64,000 bases of DNA from Chrysaora quinquecirrha (taxonomy: Eukaryota; Cnidaria; Scyphozoa; Semaeostomeae; Pelagiidae). Within the stretch, counting starts at the first letter, position 1. Each line of letters begins with the position of its first letter. The notes under the pieces are model-generated. The model had not been told where the DNA came from, did not search any database, and saw only the letters and a list, made by a program, of their open reading frames with translations. Made by a program: the position numbers and the translations under genes. Below are positions 34,506-46,200 of this stretch, one piece after another. The DNA lies in the NCBI GenBank assembly GCA_014526335.1, contig JACTAT010000060.1, positions 6,428,898-6,492,897 on the forward strand, written 5' to 3'.

Positions 34506-35377
34506 TTACCTGTCTCTTCGCAGTCAGCGACTCAAGAACGCACACAGCCCGAGGGGTACTTCCATTGTTCAATATACTTTACGTGCCGCCCAAACGGGTT
34601 ACTTTTTCAGCGACAATTTCCCTACTTACAGTATGCGACTGTCTTTTGTGAAGAATCTCTACACGGGTAGTCTAATCTTAGAATACTTTAAGATGTGAGT
34701 TGCTTTTGTAGACCTGACTATAGTTTTTTTATTTAGAGTCAATTTAATGGTGGAAATCGGTTAATACGTTTCGTAATTTTAGCACAAAAACCTTACAACA
34801 ATATTTAGGGTTGCTAACGGCGCTTGAATTGAGCCCGCAAATTTTAGATATTGCTATAAATAGGTAAAAAATTTCATATACATGGGTCAACAAATTTCGC
34901 AAATTTAGCGATAGACATGGTTGGGTTTGGAAAACCTGGGCAGCGCGTCTTGTTTGTCGAACAATGAATCGACGCTCCGGGGTACAGAACAAAAGTAAGG
35001 AACAGAAAACATAACACTCAAAGCTTAGCACTGTAGATAGAAACAATGAGACTAGGGCTAGCGACTCAATTACACGGGGGTTACTCTCGCTGGAAACTAC
35101 CCAAGGGCAACCTCGTTCCCAGTGCTATTCATGGCTCGCCTGAATTGCCCTGGGAACGAGGTTGTCTCAAGGGTACATTTGATGCATGCGTAACAGTCAG
35201 TTTATCTGAGTTTTGACTTTCTACTCTTATTGTAAAATTTTACTTCCATTTGAGGGTTATTTTGAAACTCTAAGCTTTTGCCCTCTTTAGCCCCGACTGG
35301 CTGAATCAATGGGAGTACCCCAGGGCTCAATTACAACCCCGATGCAACAATGTTATTTGACTCTTTTCGAGTTTTGA

Positions 35378-35890
35378 AGCCGTGACTAAACGATCAAATA
35401 TTGTTTGTCGAACATTTGAAATTCACTTGTCAAGCAATGTTCAAATGTTTAACTAGCCTGCGTGCAGACTCAACTCTTTCTCATCAAAAGTGTAGAGTCT
35501 GCGCAACAAAGTCAAAAAGCTTTTATATTGTTAAGTGAGGAAAACTCTCGTTTTAAGGAAAACTCTACCGAGATTCTATTGCTTTCTCTTTGTCTAACAA
35601 CCTATCAATTTCATCTCCAAACTGTTTGGGAGGCAGCTCAGAATCCCTCAGGGAACAAGCTTTTCGGCTTTGTTGCGCAGACTCTGCACTTTTAATAAGA
35701 AAGGGTTGAGTTTGCACGCAGGCTAATGTTTAACCCATTCACAAAATAATTCTTTACTGGCACAAATAGGCAGAATTCTTTGCACGATGTTTTGAACTAG
35801 CATTGTTTTGACCAAAAAACGGTTAAACAATTTGATGCCTGTCAGGCAAATTTCAAATGTTTGCCAAACAATGGTCTTAGTCTTTGTGAG
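35378..35890. mobile_element. Family A MITE interrupted by a MULE-like element
   Basis: It begins gccgtgactaaacgatcaaa and ends gccaaacaatggtctta. The 272-bp insertion at 35454-35725 splits it, which fixes the relative age: Family A was there first. Confidence 0.65.
35454..35725. mobile_element. MULE-like MITE with ~58-bp inverted ends and 9-bp duplication
   Basis: The ends TAGCCTGCGTGCAGACTCAA and TTGAGTTTGCACGCAGGCTA begin inverted arms of about 58 bp that reach gcgcaacaaag. The 9-mer ATGTTTAAC lies immediately on both sides (35445-35453 and 35726-35734). Long inverted ends with a 9-bp duplication are the hallmark of Mutator-like elements. Confidence 0.88.
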
Positions 35891-36052
35891 CTATATTATT
35901 ACCCTTTATATTAGCATTGTGTAAATCATGATCTGTAAATAAGTCTGTAAATTGTGTCTTAATGTATATATAGAGTATAGAAGTGTTACTGGGATATTTG
36001 ACTATTTCTGAGTTTATTTCAACCACTCATCATCAACTATTGCACTACCTGC

Positions 36053-36449
36053 ACGCTTTTTATCTTATTAAGAACCTAGCTCAAGGTCAAGGTCCTCTTT
36101 TGATGAAATTGAAGTAGCAAAAGTTCCTTAATAGGTCCTTTTCTAACTGCATATTTAGTCCCACGGCTGTTATTAAGAGAAACTTCTATACGGGAGCAAA
36201 GCAGGAAAAACTACTTAAGGAAACATTTAACACATGCGTATGCGTCACATACAGTTTATCTGAGTTTTCACTGCAAATGTATGGAACTGGCTTCCTAATT
36301 CTTGATTGTTTGCAGCGATAAAAACATTCAAAGTGAAAAGTTCGTTAACGATTTTATCTTTAGCAGCTAGTAAAAGGTTTTCAAATTTTTCGACCTTCTA
36401 CATGTAGGTTCCTTACAAAGTGGTTCTTTATACAAAGAAAGCGTGTAAA
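36053..36449. mobile_element. Family D element (cacgctttttat ends)
   Basis: It starts cacgctttttatcttattaa and ends ggttctttatacaaagaaagcgtg. It matches 53716-54118 over its length, including ttctacatgtaggttcctta. Confidence 0.7.
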
Positions 36450-37221
36450 AGGCTTGCGGAGAATCCACTTTTTGCTTATTGCATTAGAAAAGTCGCACTA
36501 AAGCACCCGATTATGGCCCACCCTATGATTCCGTTCAAAATAGTTGAATTCCCTTCCCTCCTTGCGCCCTTATTCTCTGGTCCTAGATTGCTCCTGTGAT
36601 AATCAAGGCTTTTATTCAATTAGGGGGTGTAAAATCTAATCATAGACCTTGTGTTTTCTTTTCACAAGGAGCAAAGGACCAAACATTTTCAAACAAAAAC
36701 AGGAATAACCGCTGAACCGCTGAAGCTCACCCGCGCGAGAAATGTTTGGAATCGAGGCCAAATAAATAGATGGCATTCATTCCATTGTTTTTTCGTTGGT
36801 TCTCGTTCCATCATCAGAACGACGATCGACTTGATAAACTCAATCTCCGGCTGCTTTCGTTTTGATATTGCTCTTCGATTGAGCTCTGCTGGTCGATCGT
36901 CATTTAAAGCAAGATAACTGTGGCATTTGCAAATCACCTCACCATTGGTAAGTTGCTGTATTTAAATTATTCGAACCGAAAATCTATTCTGCAAAGATGG
37001 CCTAGCCAGCCTTGCGTCTGTCAAGTTGAAATACCCTGCAAGCATGCTTTCTCCTCCATTATTTCCACATATGGACTTGTATTATTATCAGCACGTTTGA
37101 GAAAATATATCTTATTTTATTTCTTTTGTAGTTTTATCAAATGGTATTAGAAGCAAATGAAGTAGAAATAATTTGTTAGTGTGAATGAGAAGTGCAACAG
37201 GCAGTCTATTATTTACTGAAC

Positions 37222-40200
37222 ATGGCCAACAACGTCCCAGGTGAAATATTTTTGCAGTTTGTTTGCAGGCTGCAGTTGAGTTGACACCCGCTTGGCAATT
37301 ACGCCCCCCCCTGATTTTGTTGAAATGGTGCACACTGCAGACTGCAGACTGGCTGCCATCCATGGCACCAGGCAGCGTGGGGATCAAATTCAGGGCTAAA
37401 AAAGGAAAATAAAAGAATTTCACAATTTTTTGAGGGCATGGGAGCCAAATGCCTTCCTGCCCCTGTGCTTCAGGCACCCCTGCTCCCACCAAAAAAGAAA
37501 CAGCATCAATTTTTATAGCAATTTTTAACAAAGGTAGACTGTACCAAACTTAATACCAATTTTGAACAGAAGTATACCGGAAAATAACAAAATTAACCAA
37601 GTACCCAAATATAAATAGTTCCTTCCCTTGAACCCTTACATTAACCCTTACTGCTAACAGTCACCCTAACCTTGCTTTAGTTGATAGAGAGTATATAGTT
37701 TAACGTTAGCTGCATTCTGGCCTGAAATATGATAATGATTCTTGTTTTCTTTTTCTTCAAGGTTCAGTTAATAGCTCACAAAGTTCATATTATGATTCAA
37801 AGCAAGCTAATGATGGTGTACCTATGTCATCCTTCAGTATGAACATGTCAAGAGCACAAATGATGGAACAACAACGTCAAATTCAAATGTCTCCTCATTT
37901 GCCAAACAGCATGTTTGTCCAGAATAGAATGAATGGTCCGTTAATTAATCCTGAACTCCCTTGGAGGCCTCCGCAATCACCTATCCATTTGAGACAACCA
38001 TGTATACCCCCAGCTGAAGTTCCAAGCACTATGAGACACTACCACCCTGTTGTGACACCAGCTAATGTTGTTTTTGTACGGCCAATGGGCCCTCAAACAA
38101 GTGCAGATAACAGCTTGAATGAAAATCTCCCGCCATGCCGAATAGTACACCTCAGATGAAAGGACATCAAGGCAGATTTTTTGGATCTGTGGCCAATTTT
38201 CGAGGACTTTCTCCAATAAGAGCATCAAATATTAAAAGCTATCCATCATATCTCGTTAAAAGTGATTCTTCTAACACTGAAAACAGCCAGAAATTGAATG
38301 AAAATAATGTCAAAAGCTATCCATCGTATCTTGTTAGAGGTGATTCAACCAGTGAAAAGAGTCAGAACGAGAATGAAATTATTGGGAAAGCTGTACGAAA
38401 TCTTGGAAAGGAAATTAATAATGTTCCAAGCTCTATATCTTCAAGCTTCTCTGAGCAAACTGGCTCCAGTTTCTCATTCTCACAAAGAGTTCGGATGGGA
38501 TGCAACCCTGCAAAAGTATGTATTTTACATCATAATTCTTCTAATAAACTCTAATCCACTTAATGACAGACATATCTGTACTTTATTGAGCGGGAAATGA
38601 TGGATATACACTCTTTTTTTATAAGAACAATTTTATAAGAACACAAGCCTGAATTTTTCCCAGATTAGAACAAAGTTGGAACAAGCTGAGGTTGGCCTTA
38701 TCACTAGGCCTTAGAATATTGGCTGAATATGAAAGTAAGACCGTCAGGCTTCACTAGTGAATGTAAAAAGCAAATGAACAAAGAAATAGACAAGCATCCT
38801 GCATTTTTACACAAACCTATTATCATGCAAGACATTCACTGGGAAATATTACTGTCTAAGTTACCAAGGAATTAAGAACAGATTAAGCACATTTCAGGCT
38901 CAGAAAAGGCAAAAACAGAAGAACAGCCAGCCTCGATCAAAATTTCCTGGTTATTATAAAAAAAAGAGTGTATATATATATTTCAATAACCTCTTCTATT
39001 CCTTGTTGCCTGAAATGTTTCCATCTTTTTTCTGTATTGCAGGAAAGAGATCAAACGAAAAGCCATTAACTCCTCCACAAGTTTTAGTGATCTCGTCTGA
39101 TGAAGAAGAGAATGATACTCCTAAAGACAAGAGTATTTCTCTTGATGGTAAGTTACATCATACTATTGCTTTAAATGTTAGGTTCTGGGGTTTTTATGTG
39201 GTGCCATTTGGAGGTACAAGGTGATCTCCAAGTAACAAAATTTGGCATAGACGCGGTGTAGGAGGAAGAATAATTTTTTGGGGCTGAAACAATCGGAACA
39301 ATAGAAATGAATGTAAATAATATCCATAGCCAATGAACTTCATTCATTATTGGGGGCACAGTCTCCCCACCACAGCCCCATAGGCTGCTACAGCCCTGTC
39401 CAACAGTCTAGGATCTACAATTGGGACTTGTTCCTTTGTGGTCTATTGTTGTTTCAATGTATTTTTGATGTATTACTTTTTGTCCAATTCTTCAAAAACA
39501 GCAACAGGAACGTTTTTACAAAAACAGCGACGACGATTTACAACAATTGCAACTTCATTTACAAGTTGTCGTTTGCCACGTAGTCGGACTCATAATCAGA
39601 CACTAATTCTAAAGTCCAGCCAATACGACCAAAGAGGTTGCAAAAGTCAGGTCTCAGTATTGTATTGGGTCGTTGGGAGTCCATTCTACTTCGTAAAAAT
39701 TTCAGAATGGTATTAGTCAATCTTAATAACGTCATTTGGTTCAGTTAATCCTGGTTTCCATATCCATGTATATGTTGAGGGTCGTTGACGGTCTTTTACA
39801 GTCTTTGCAAGAGCTGAGATACTGTCAGCGACTTTTATGTAGACATCAGAAAATATTTACAGCGACTGTATTAGACCATCAAAGACTAAGTCGTTGAGGG
39901 TCGCTTGCAAAGTCGTTAAGGGTCTTTCAGAGTTTTGCAAAACTGAAATACTGTGAGTGACTTCATGAAAACATTAGACAAAATTTACTCCAAACTCGGT
40001 CGTTTTTCGGTCTCTATCTCGGTGACCCTCAGCGACCCTGAGAGGCTGACAAATACTGTCAACGAGTCAAAATTTCTATGAAAAAATTCAAACGACTGCC
40101 AACGACTGTAAAAGACTGAAAGTCCCGAAACTTGAATTTTGGCGGCGTTATTAGTTTATTAATTTTTGATTCTGTCTTTTCAGGGGCAAGAATTAAGTTC

Positions 40201-43200
40201 AACAAATTGAAAGCAAACAAAACCGTCAGTGAAACAGCTCGGTTAGTTCTTACGTTTTAATATTTTCATCACTGCAAACAATCAAGAATTAGGAAGCTGA
40301 TTCCATTCATTTACATCAAAACTCATTAATTGTATGTTACGCATGTATCAAATGTTTCCTTGAGTAGTTTCAAGCTTTGCTCACATTCAAGCTTCTCTTC
40401 ATAATGGTCATGGCACTTAATCTGAAATTAAAATGTAAGAACTATTAAGGAAATTTTGGTACTACAATGTACAATTGAACCAAAAGAGGTCCAAAGATAA
40501 TTTTAGTAACTTTAGGAACTAGACCTTGAGCTACGTTCTTTATAAAATAAAAGGCGTATTCAACAAGAGCCTCTGGTACCATTGTTATTTTTGGTCGTAG
40601 GACTCATGTCAACTTTTGATAGAAAGAAAATTCCGTTCCGTTTCCTTTATCGCTTGCCGTTTTCCGTCCATACCATGAAGAAGAAATCTACCATGGAGGT
40701 GTTCATTAAATTGAAGTGCCACGATATAAATTTATCAACTGTTGAAAAGTTTATGAGTTGTGTTGTTTAGTTTGTTATTTGTTTAGCCGCGTTTGGAGCT
40801 TGAAATGCGTGTAGCCCTGACAGAATATTTTAGCTGAGCTAAAGGAATATTTAATAAACTTTTCCTTATCTTGTAGCCATTTTGCTGCACAACTTTCTGG
40901 TTCTGCAACTAACCCGACTCAAGAATCTATTGACGCAAATACAGAAATTTTGGATTGTGAGTTTTCTATGTCTAAAGTTCTTGAGCATGTGTTCAGCTTA
41001 TTATTTGTCCTCAACACAAGGCCTTCTGAAACGAATTTATACAGCTGAGTTATATTTAAGAAGGTCGCAGGTTCCAGACCCGTTTTCATCTCATGTTCTC
41101 ATGCTTTTTGGGGGGGGGGGTGGCCGTGGACTGGGAGAGGGCATGTCTACCCCACTGTTCTCGAGGATCAATTTTCTAATTTTTCTAAATTCGATGTGAA
41201 AAGTATGGGGGGATACCGAAACATTAGCAACAAGGGAAATCGTACTTATAGCAATGAATTTTTTACCAGCAGATCCCCCGTCGCAAACAAAACATTGGTA
41301 TACGGTGAATTAGAGAACTTACGCATTACCGTACTGCTATTTGTCAAGAAAGGTGAAATGGTGTATTTAGCACCCGTTTTTCGACACTCTGTAGGGCGTG
41401 TTCCTAAAATATACTGAAGCAGGCCCTGAGATCCAGAACTCTTGGTCACTTTGCTCGCATGGCCACCCCATTCTCTAGCAAACGAAAACTCCGAATTATG
41501 TAATACTTCTTAGTAATGAATCGAAAATTCTCTGGTTAATTTATCCATAAATGTTTCTCTTTTTCGCAGATGGTCTTTCCTTGCTTGAAAAGCCACAGAG
41601 AATTCTCGATTCTCTTGAAGAAGTCCTAAGAGAAAGGTAAGTACAGAAACATTGATGACAAATATTTATTTCTTGTTTCAAAAACAGAGCTTGAACTTAG
41701 GAGACAAATTCGAACTTAAGTTTATGGGGCAACTGTTAAAGCTCTAAAAGTCAAGAAGGGACGTTATTGTGGTGTTTTGAGGGGTCTTCTTAGATTGGGG
41801 TCTTATGAGAGAGGAGAGATGTTAAAAACAGGAATATGCTGTCCTGTTTGCTAGTCAAGAAGGATATTGATGATATTCCAATGATAAAAGATAGATAAAA
41901 TGTCTTAAGCTTAAAGTATATCAAAATTAGCAGTTTTTTGTGGTTAGAAAACATAAGTTTGAGACATGAAATACATTTAATTTCATACCCTTAGTACAAA
42001 CTAGTCAGTGGCTTGAAGTGGGAGGAAGTAGTAGAAATTAGGGCTTATTTCAAAGGTTTGCTTGAGTGAGGAATGCTTTGAGAGGGATCTAATAGAAGTA
42101 AGGGGGTCATAGAGATTTGACAGTAGCTGCCCCACTAGTCGACCAGCTAATAACCTATATAACCTATAACATATATCTTTAAAAGGTGTTGTATTTCGCT
42201 TTGTAAGAAGTAGTATAATAACGCATTACTGTTTTACTATCTGCTATTTTTTTCGGTGCTTTTTAGGCCGACGAGATTAAGGGTTAATCTGAAGAACCTT
42301 TACTACTACGCAAAGATTGGCTCCCTTAGCAAAGTTCTATCAATGCTGCGTAAGTCTGTTTTTTTTTTTTTTAATTTGGTTGCAGTGGAGCTTCAAGATA
42401 CAACTGTGGACCAGTATTAACGTCTGTTGTAGAAAAGTTTCCGGAAATGATGTGTTAGTGCCAGTCGCTAGGATCTCGGTGATAGGTTATTGAGGGCTCA
42501 ACCCTGGCTGTGACGCTACCGTGGCTGGGGCGCGAACCCCGACCTCACTAAGCCTCTGAAGCCACTACCCAGTTGGACTAGACCACGGCGCCACAGCACG
42601 ATGGACTATACCGCGACCCGACAGCACCTTCAAAAATGTCTGGTTTATTTTATCGGGGGATTCCATTTACTATCTTCATGTTCTGAACAACTCACAGAGT
42701 CAAGTAACTATTTAATTTCTTTTTAGTTGAAGAGGTGAGCTCTGCAAGCTCTGTTAACTCTGAAAGTGGTAAACTCCATTGCATGCTGCCGCTTCAAAAG
42801 GACATCTTGACGTTCTCATTGTTCTAACTTACAAGGTAAATCTCCTTGTTACTTTGTATCTTGATCCTCGAGGTTGAACGATCCTATTTTTTATGCAACA
42901 TTTTGTGGAATATTGGGCCATTTGGCAAGCCTCTGCAAACATTGCTACAATACCTGCAAAAAGTCTTGAAACACTTCCCCTTATTATTTCTCTTTAGAAA
43001 GACCAGCAGATCCCCCCGACACAAACAAAACTTTGGTATACGGTGAATTAGAGAACTCACGCATACCGTAAATCCTCGAATAAGCCCCCACCCTCGAATA
43101 AGTCCCCACCTCGAATAATCCCCCACCTCGAATAAGCCCCCGGGCACTATGATGTAAGCAAAAGGAAAGTAAGACTCTAGGCTAAAATGTCGGATCGTTT

Positions 43201-46200
43201 GACGGGGGTTTTGTGAGTAACTTCATTTTTTTGTGGTTGTGAAATGTGACTTGATTAAGGAAGATGCTGGACAAGGTTATAGGGGCTGCTAGATAAATAC
43301 TCTGACGACCTACTTTTATGATCTGGTTTCCTTTGTTTCGATTTTTGTGTTCTACAGGGTGGCCCAAAAAAAAGGGACCCCCTTACGTAAATAATTTCTA
43401 AATAAATTTTCTCAAGGAGGAATTTTATCAAATTTACACCAGGTAATATTCAAGTCAAGTGCGCTATCGTGTAGAAATATGTTGGTGATAAGAGCTTCCA
43501 TCTCGGCACAATGGGACATTAAATTCATGATGTCCAAAAACCAGCTGTTTATTTTCCATCATTGCGTACTGTACTGCAATCGTGCGTGAAAGAGGATCAT
43601 TATCCCAGACTAAAATTTTAAAGTAAATTTATTCAGAGATGCTAACCCGTATCATCATGATATTTACATGATGTATCTCACTTGAGTTGAATATCATGTA
43701 TTATTAATTTCATGAAATTCCAACTTAAGAATAAATTATTTATAAATTGTTAAGTTAGGGGGTCCCTTTTTTGGGCCACCCTGTATTATCAAAAGATCAA
43801 TGATCTTCTTTTACTTCTTCTTTAGGCTGCTGGCGATATTGATGTCACTGATAAATTCAAAAGGACACCTTTGGTAAGTGAACATACCAAGGTTATAGAT
43901 ACATCATTTTCTCATTCCGCTAGATTAATGATCCTATGCCACCATAGGATTGTAGTTTTAGTATAATGATTAGTATAGTCCCTAGAGATTGATGTGTTAG
44001 GCATTAGCCGTGTGATCAAACATTGTTTGTCAACGAAATGTTTGGCCGTGCAAAACATGGTTCGTGCGAAAAAATTTTGCTTGTCCCAAAAGGAAAGTAT
44101 TTACCAGCAAGCAGTTTCTGCTGATCAAGCAAAGGTTTGCCACGTGGCAAAATGGCTGAACATCGTTTGGCCACGGCCTTATCAATGTACAAAAAACATA
44201 AAATTTTTTTTCACTCTTCAGTACGTTGCTGTTGAAAAAGGCAACCTCACTGCTGCTCAGTTCCTGATCAAAGCTGGGGCTTCTGTCAGTGTAAAAGTAA
44301 GCAATTTTTCGTCAAGGTTTTTTCTTGCATGTTCCTTGTGAGTGATTTCTCACCATCCAATCTTACAGAATTTTGTTTTAACCTCAAGTGATTTCAGAGA
44401 AAGTAGGAAAAGAGTTTTTTAAAAATTTGACCCAAATCTCTGTCTAATTGTCAGAGCGTTGTACGACCAAATACCCCTGAGTGAAGTAATTATCCTGAGA
44501 CCGGTCTTAGGCCGGATGGGCACCATCCTCCATACCTGGCAATTCACTCCTTTAAATCTCGTACACCCTCGGCTGAAATCTCCACTGTGTTAACCAGATA
44601 TGAGGGGAACGAAACTATGAATGCTATATATGAAAAAGAAAACCACTTGCGAATTGCTGTTACCTTGAATGCTATTTTCTTTATTTATACCAATGAATAT
44701 TTAAAACTGGCAGACCATTTTTTTAAGGATACTATGTTATATTAATTATGGATTTCACTTGTTACATACTTTCTTTGCAGAACTTCGAAGGAATGGGCCT
44801 ACTGCATGTCGCAGCTCACAAGGGAAACACGAAGATGCTTAGATGGCTCTTGACATTGCAAATACCTCTGAATGACCAGGTTTTCTTCCTCGTTGTTTTG
44901 ACAATAAATTGTCCCTATTCTTAACTCTTTCTAGCGTTCATGTTTCAAGGATATGATGATATTATTCAACTTATCGTTAGCTTTGATCTTCGTGCATTAT
45001 ATTTTATGTCGGACATTTTTGTCCAGCTTCTTAAAGCCTGGCTAAACTTAAGGAGACATGTCGCGTGCGACATTGCTGCGCGTGACATGTCTCGTCGATG
45101 TCCCTGGTCAGCCACCGCGGAAACTTCGTAACGCGCGACAAATTTGTTGCGAGAGACACGCAAATGTTTCTGGAAGACAACAGAAACATGGTGCACGCTT
45201 GTCACTCACATGTTTAACCGCTCTGGAGACACGGCGAGAACAAGGTCTTGAGCAACATGTCTCCTAGTTTAGCCACAGCTTTATGAGAAAGGTTTCCTTT
45301 GGTTATTTTCAAAACATAGGAATAGTCTTTGTTACGGTTCTCTTCGCCCCTATCCTCTCACTGACGTATGCTTGGATTTTTATTTTGGCGCGAAATTACT
45401 CAAAACGAAGCCAAAATAGTTGCTTAGCTGCTTAGCTGCTTAGCTGCTAGTTTCTGCACAAACCAAATAAACGCTTTCTTTTTCGAAGCAAGATTTGTCT
45501 CGTTTCCAATCCAGAAATCCTGCCAAAACCTGTCCAGGCTCACATAACAGAATTTAAAATACCAGGCACATGTTTTAAGGCAAAGACTGAATAGCACACA
45601 CAATAAGTTGTATTTTCTGTTTTCTAGGACAACGGTGGCTGGACATCGCTCATGTGGGCTGCGGAGGAGGGAAGATCTGATTCTTTGAAGTTGCTCATTT
45701 CAAAAGGAGCGTCGGGAAATTTGCGAGATAGGGTATTTGTCTTTTGTTTTTATTAATTTCTGTTGATGGATTTAGCACCCTCTAACCCTGATGTCGTCCA
45801 ATTTTAACCCCTTCTTATTTAAACCCTTTAGTTTTAGTTAGGCACACAAAGCCGCGGCTACACGTGCGAATTTTTTCTTGAAATGGCGACGCGACACGCC
45901 TGAAAGTGTCCTGTCAGGAAAAATCCTGAATTAACTACATGCTGCGACAAAAATGCTGCGACAGACGCTCTGCGTCAATCAACTTGCGTGAGGGTCCTAG
46001 AAATTTTCCAGGGATAGCTGCAAAAACAATGCGATATGTTGCGTCGCCAATACAAAAAATCCGGCTACACGTTGCGACATTATTGGCGACAAGCAAAAAC
46101 ATGACGCAGAAAATTCAACCAAACCAATGTTTTGCGATCTGCGAACGTATTTCCTAAGGTCACAGAACATTTTGTTCGGAAATCTATACCTGGCCTGGCT

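Larger units (their letters stand above)
34506..37221. other. GPCR-EHMT intergenic region
   Basis: I find no gene. It contains a Family A copy (35378-35890) interrupted by a MULE-like element (35454-35725), a Family D element (36053-36449) and a short inverted pair around 35097-35170 (cctcgttcccag against ctgggaacgagg). The frames at 34744 and 36651 lack recognisable features. Confidence 0.55.
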
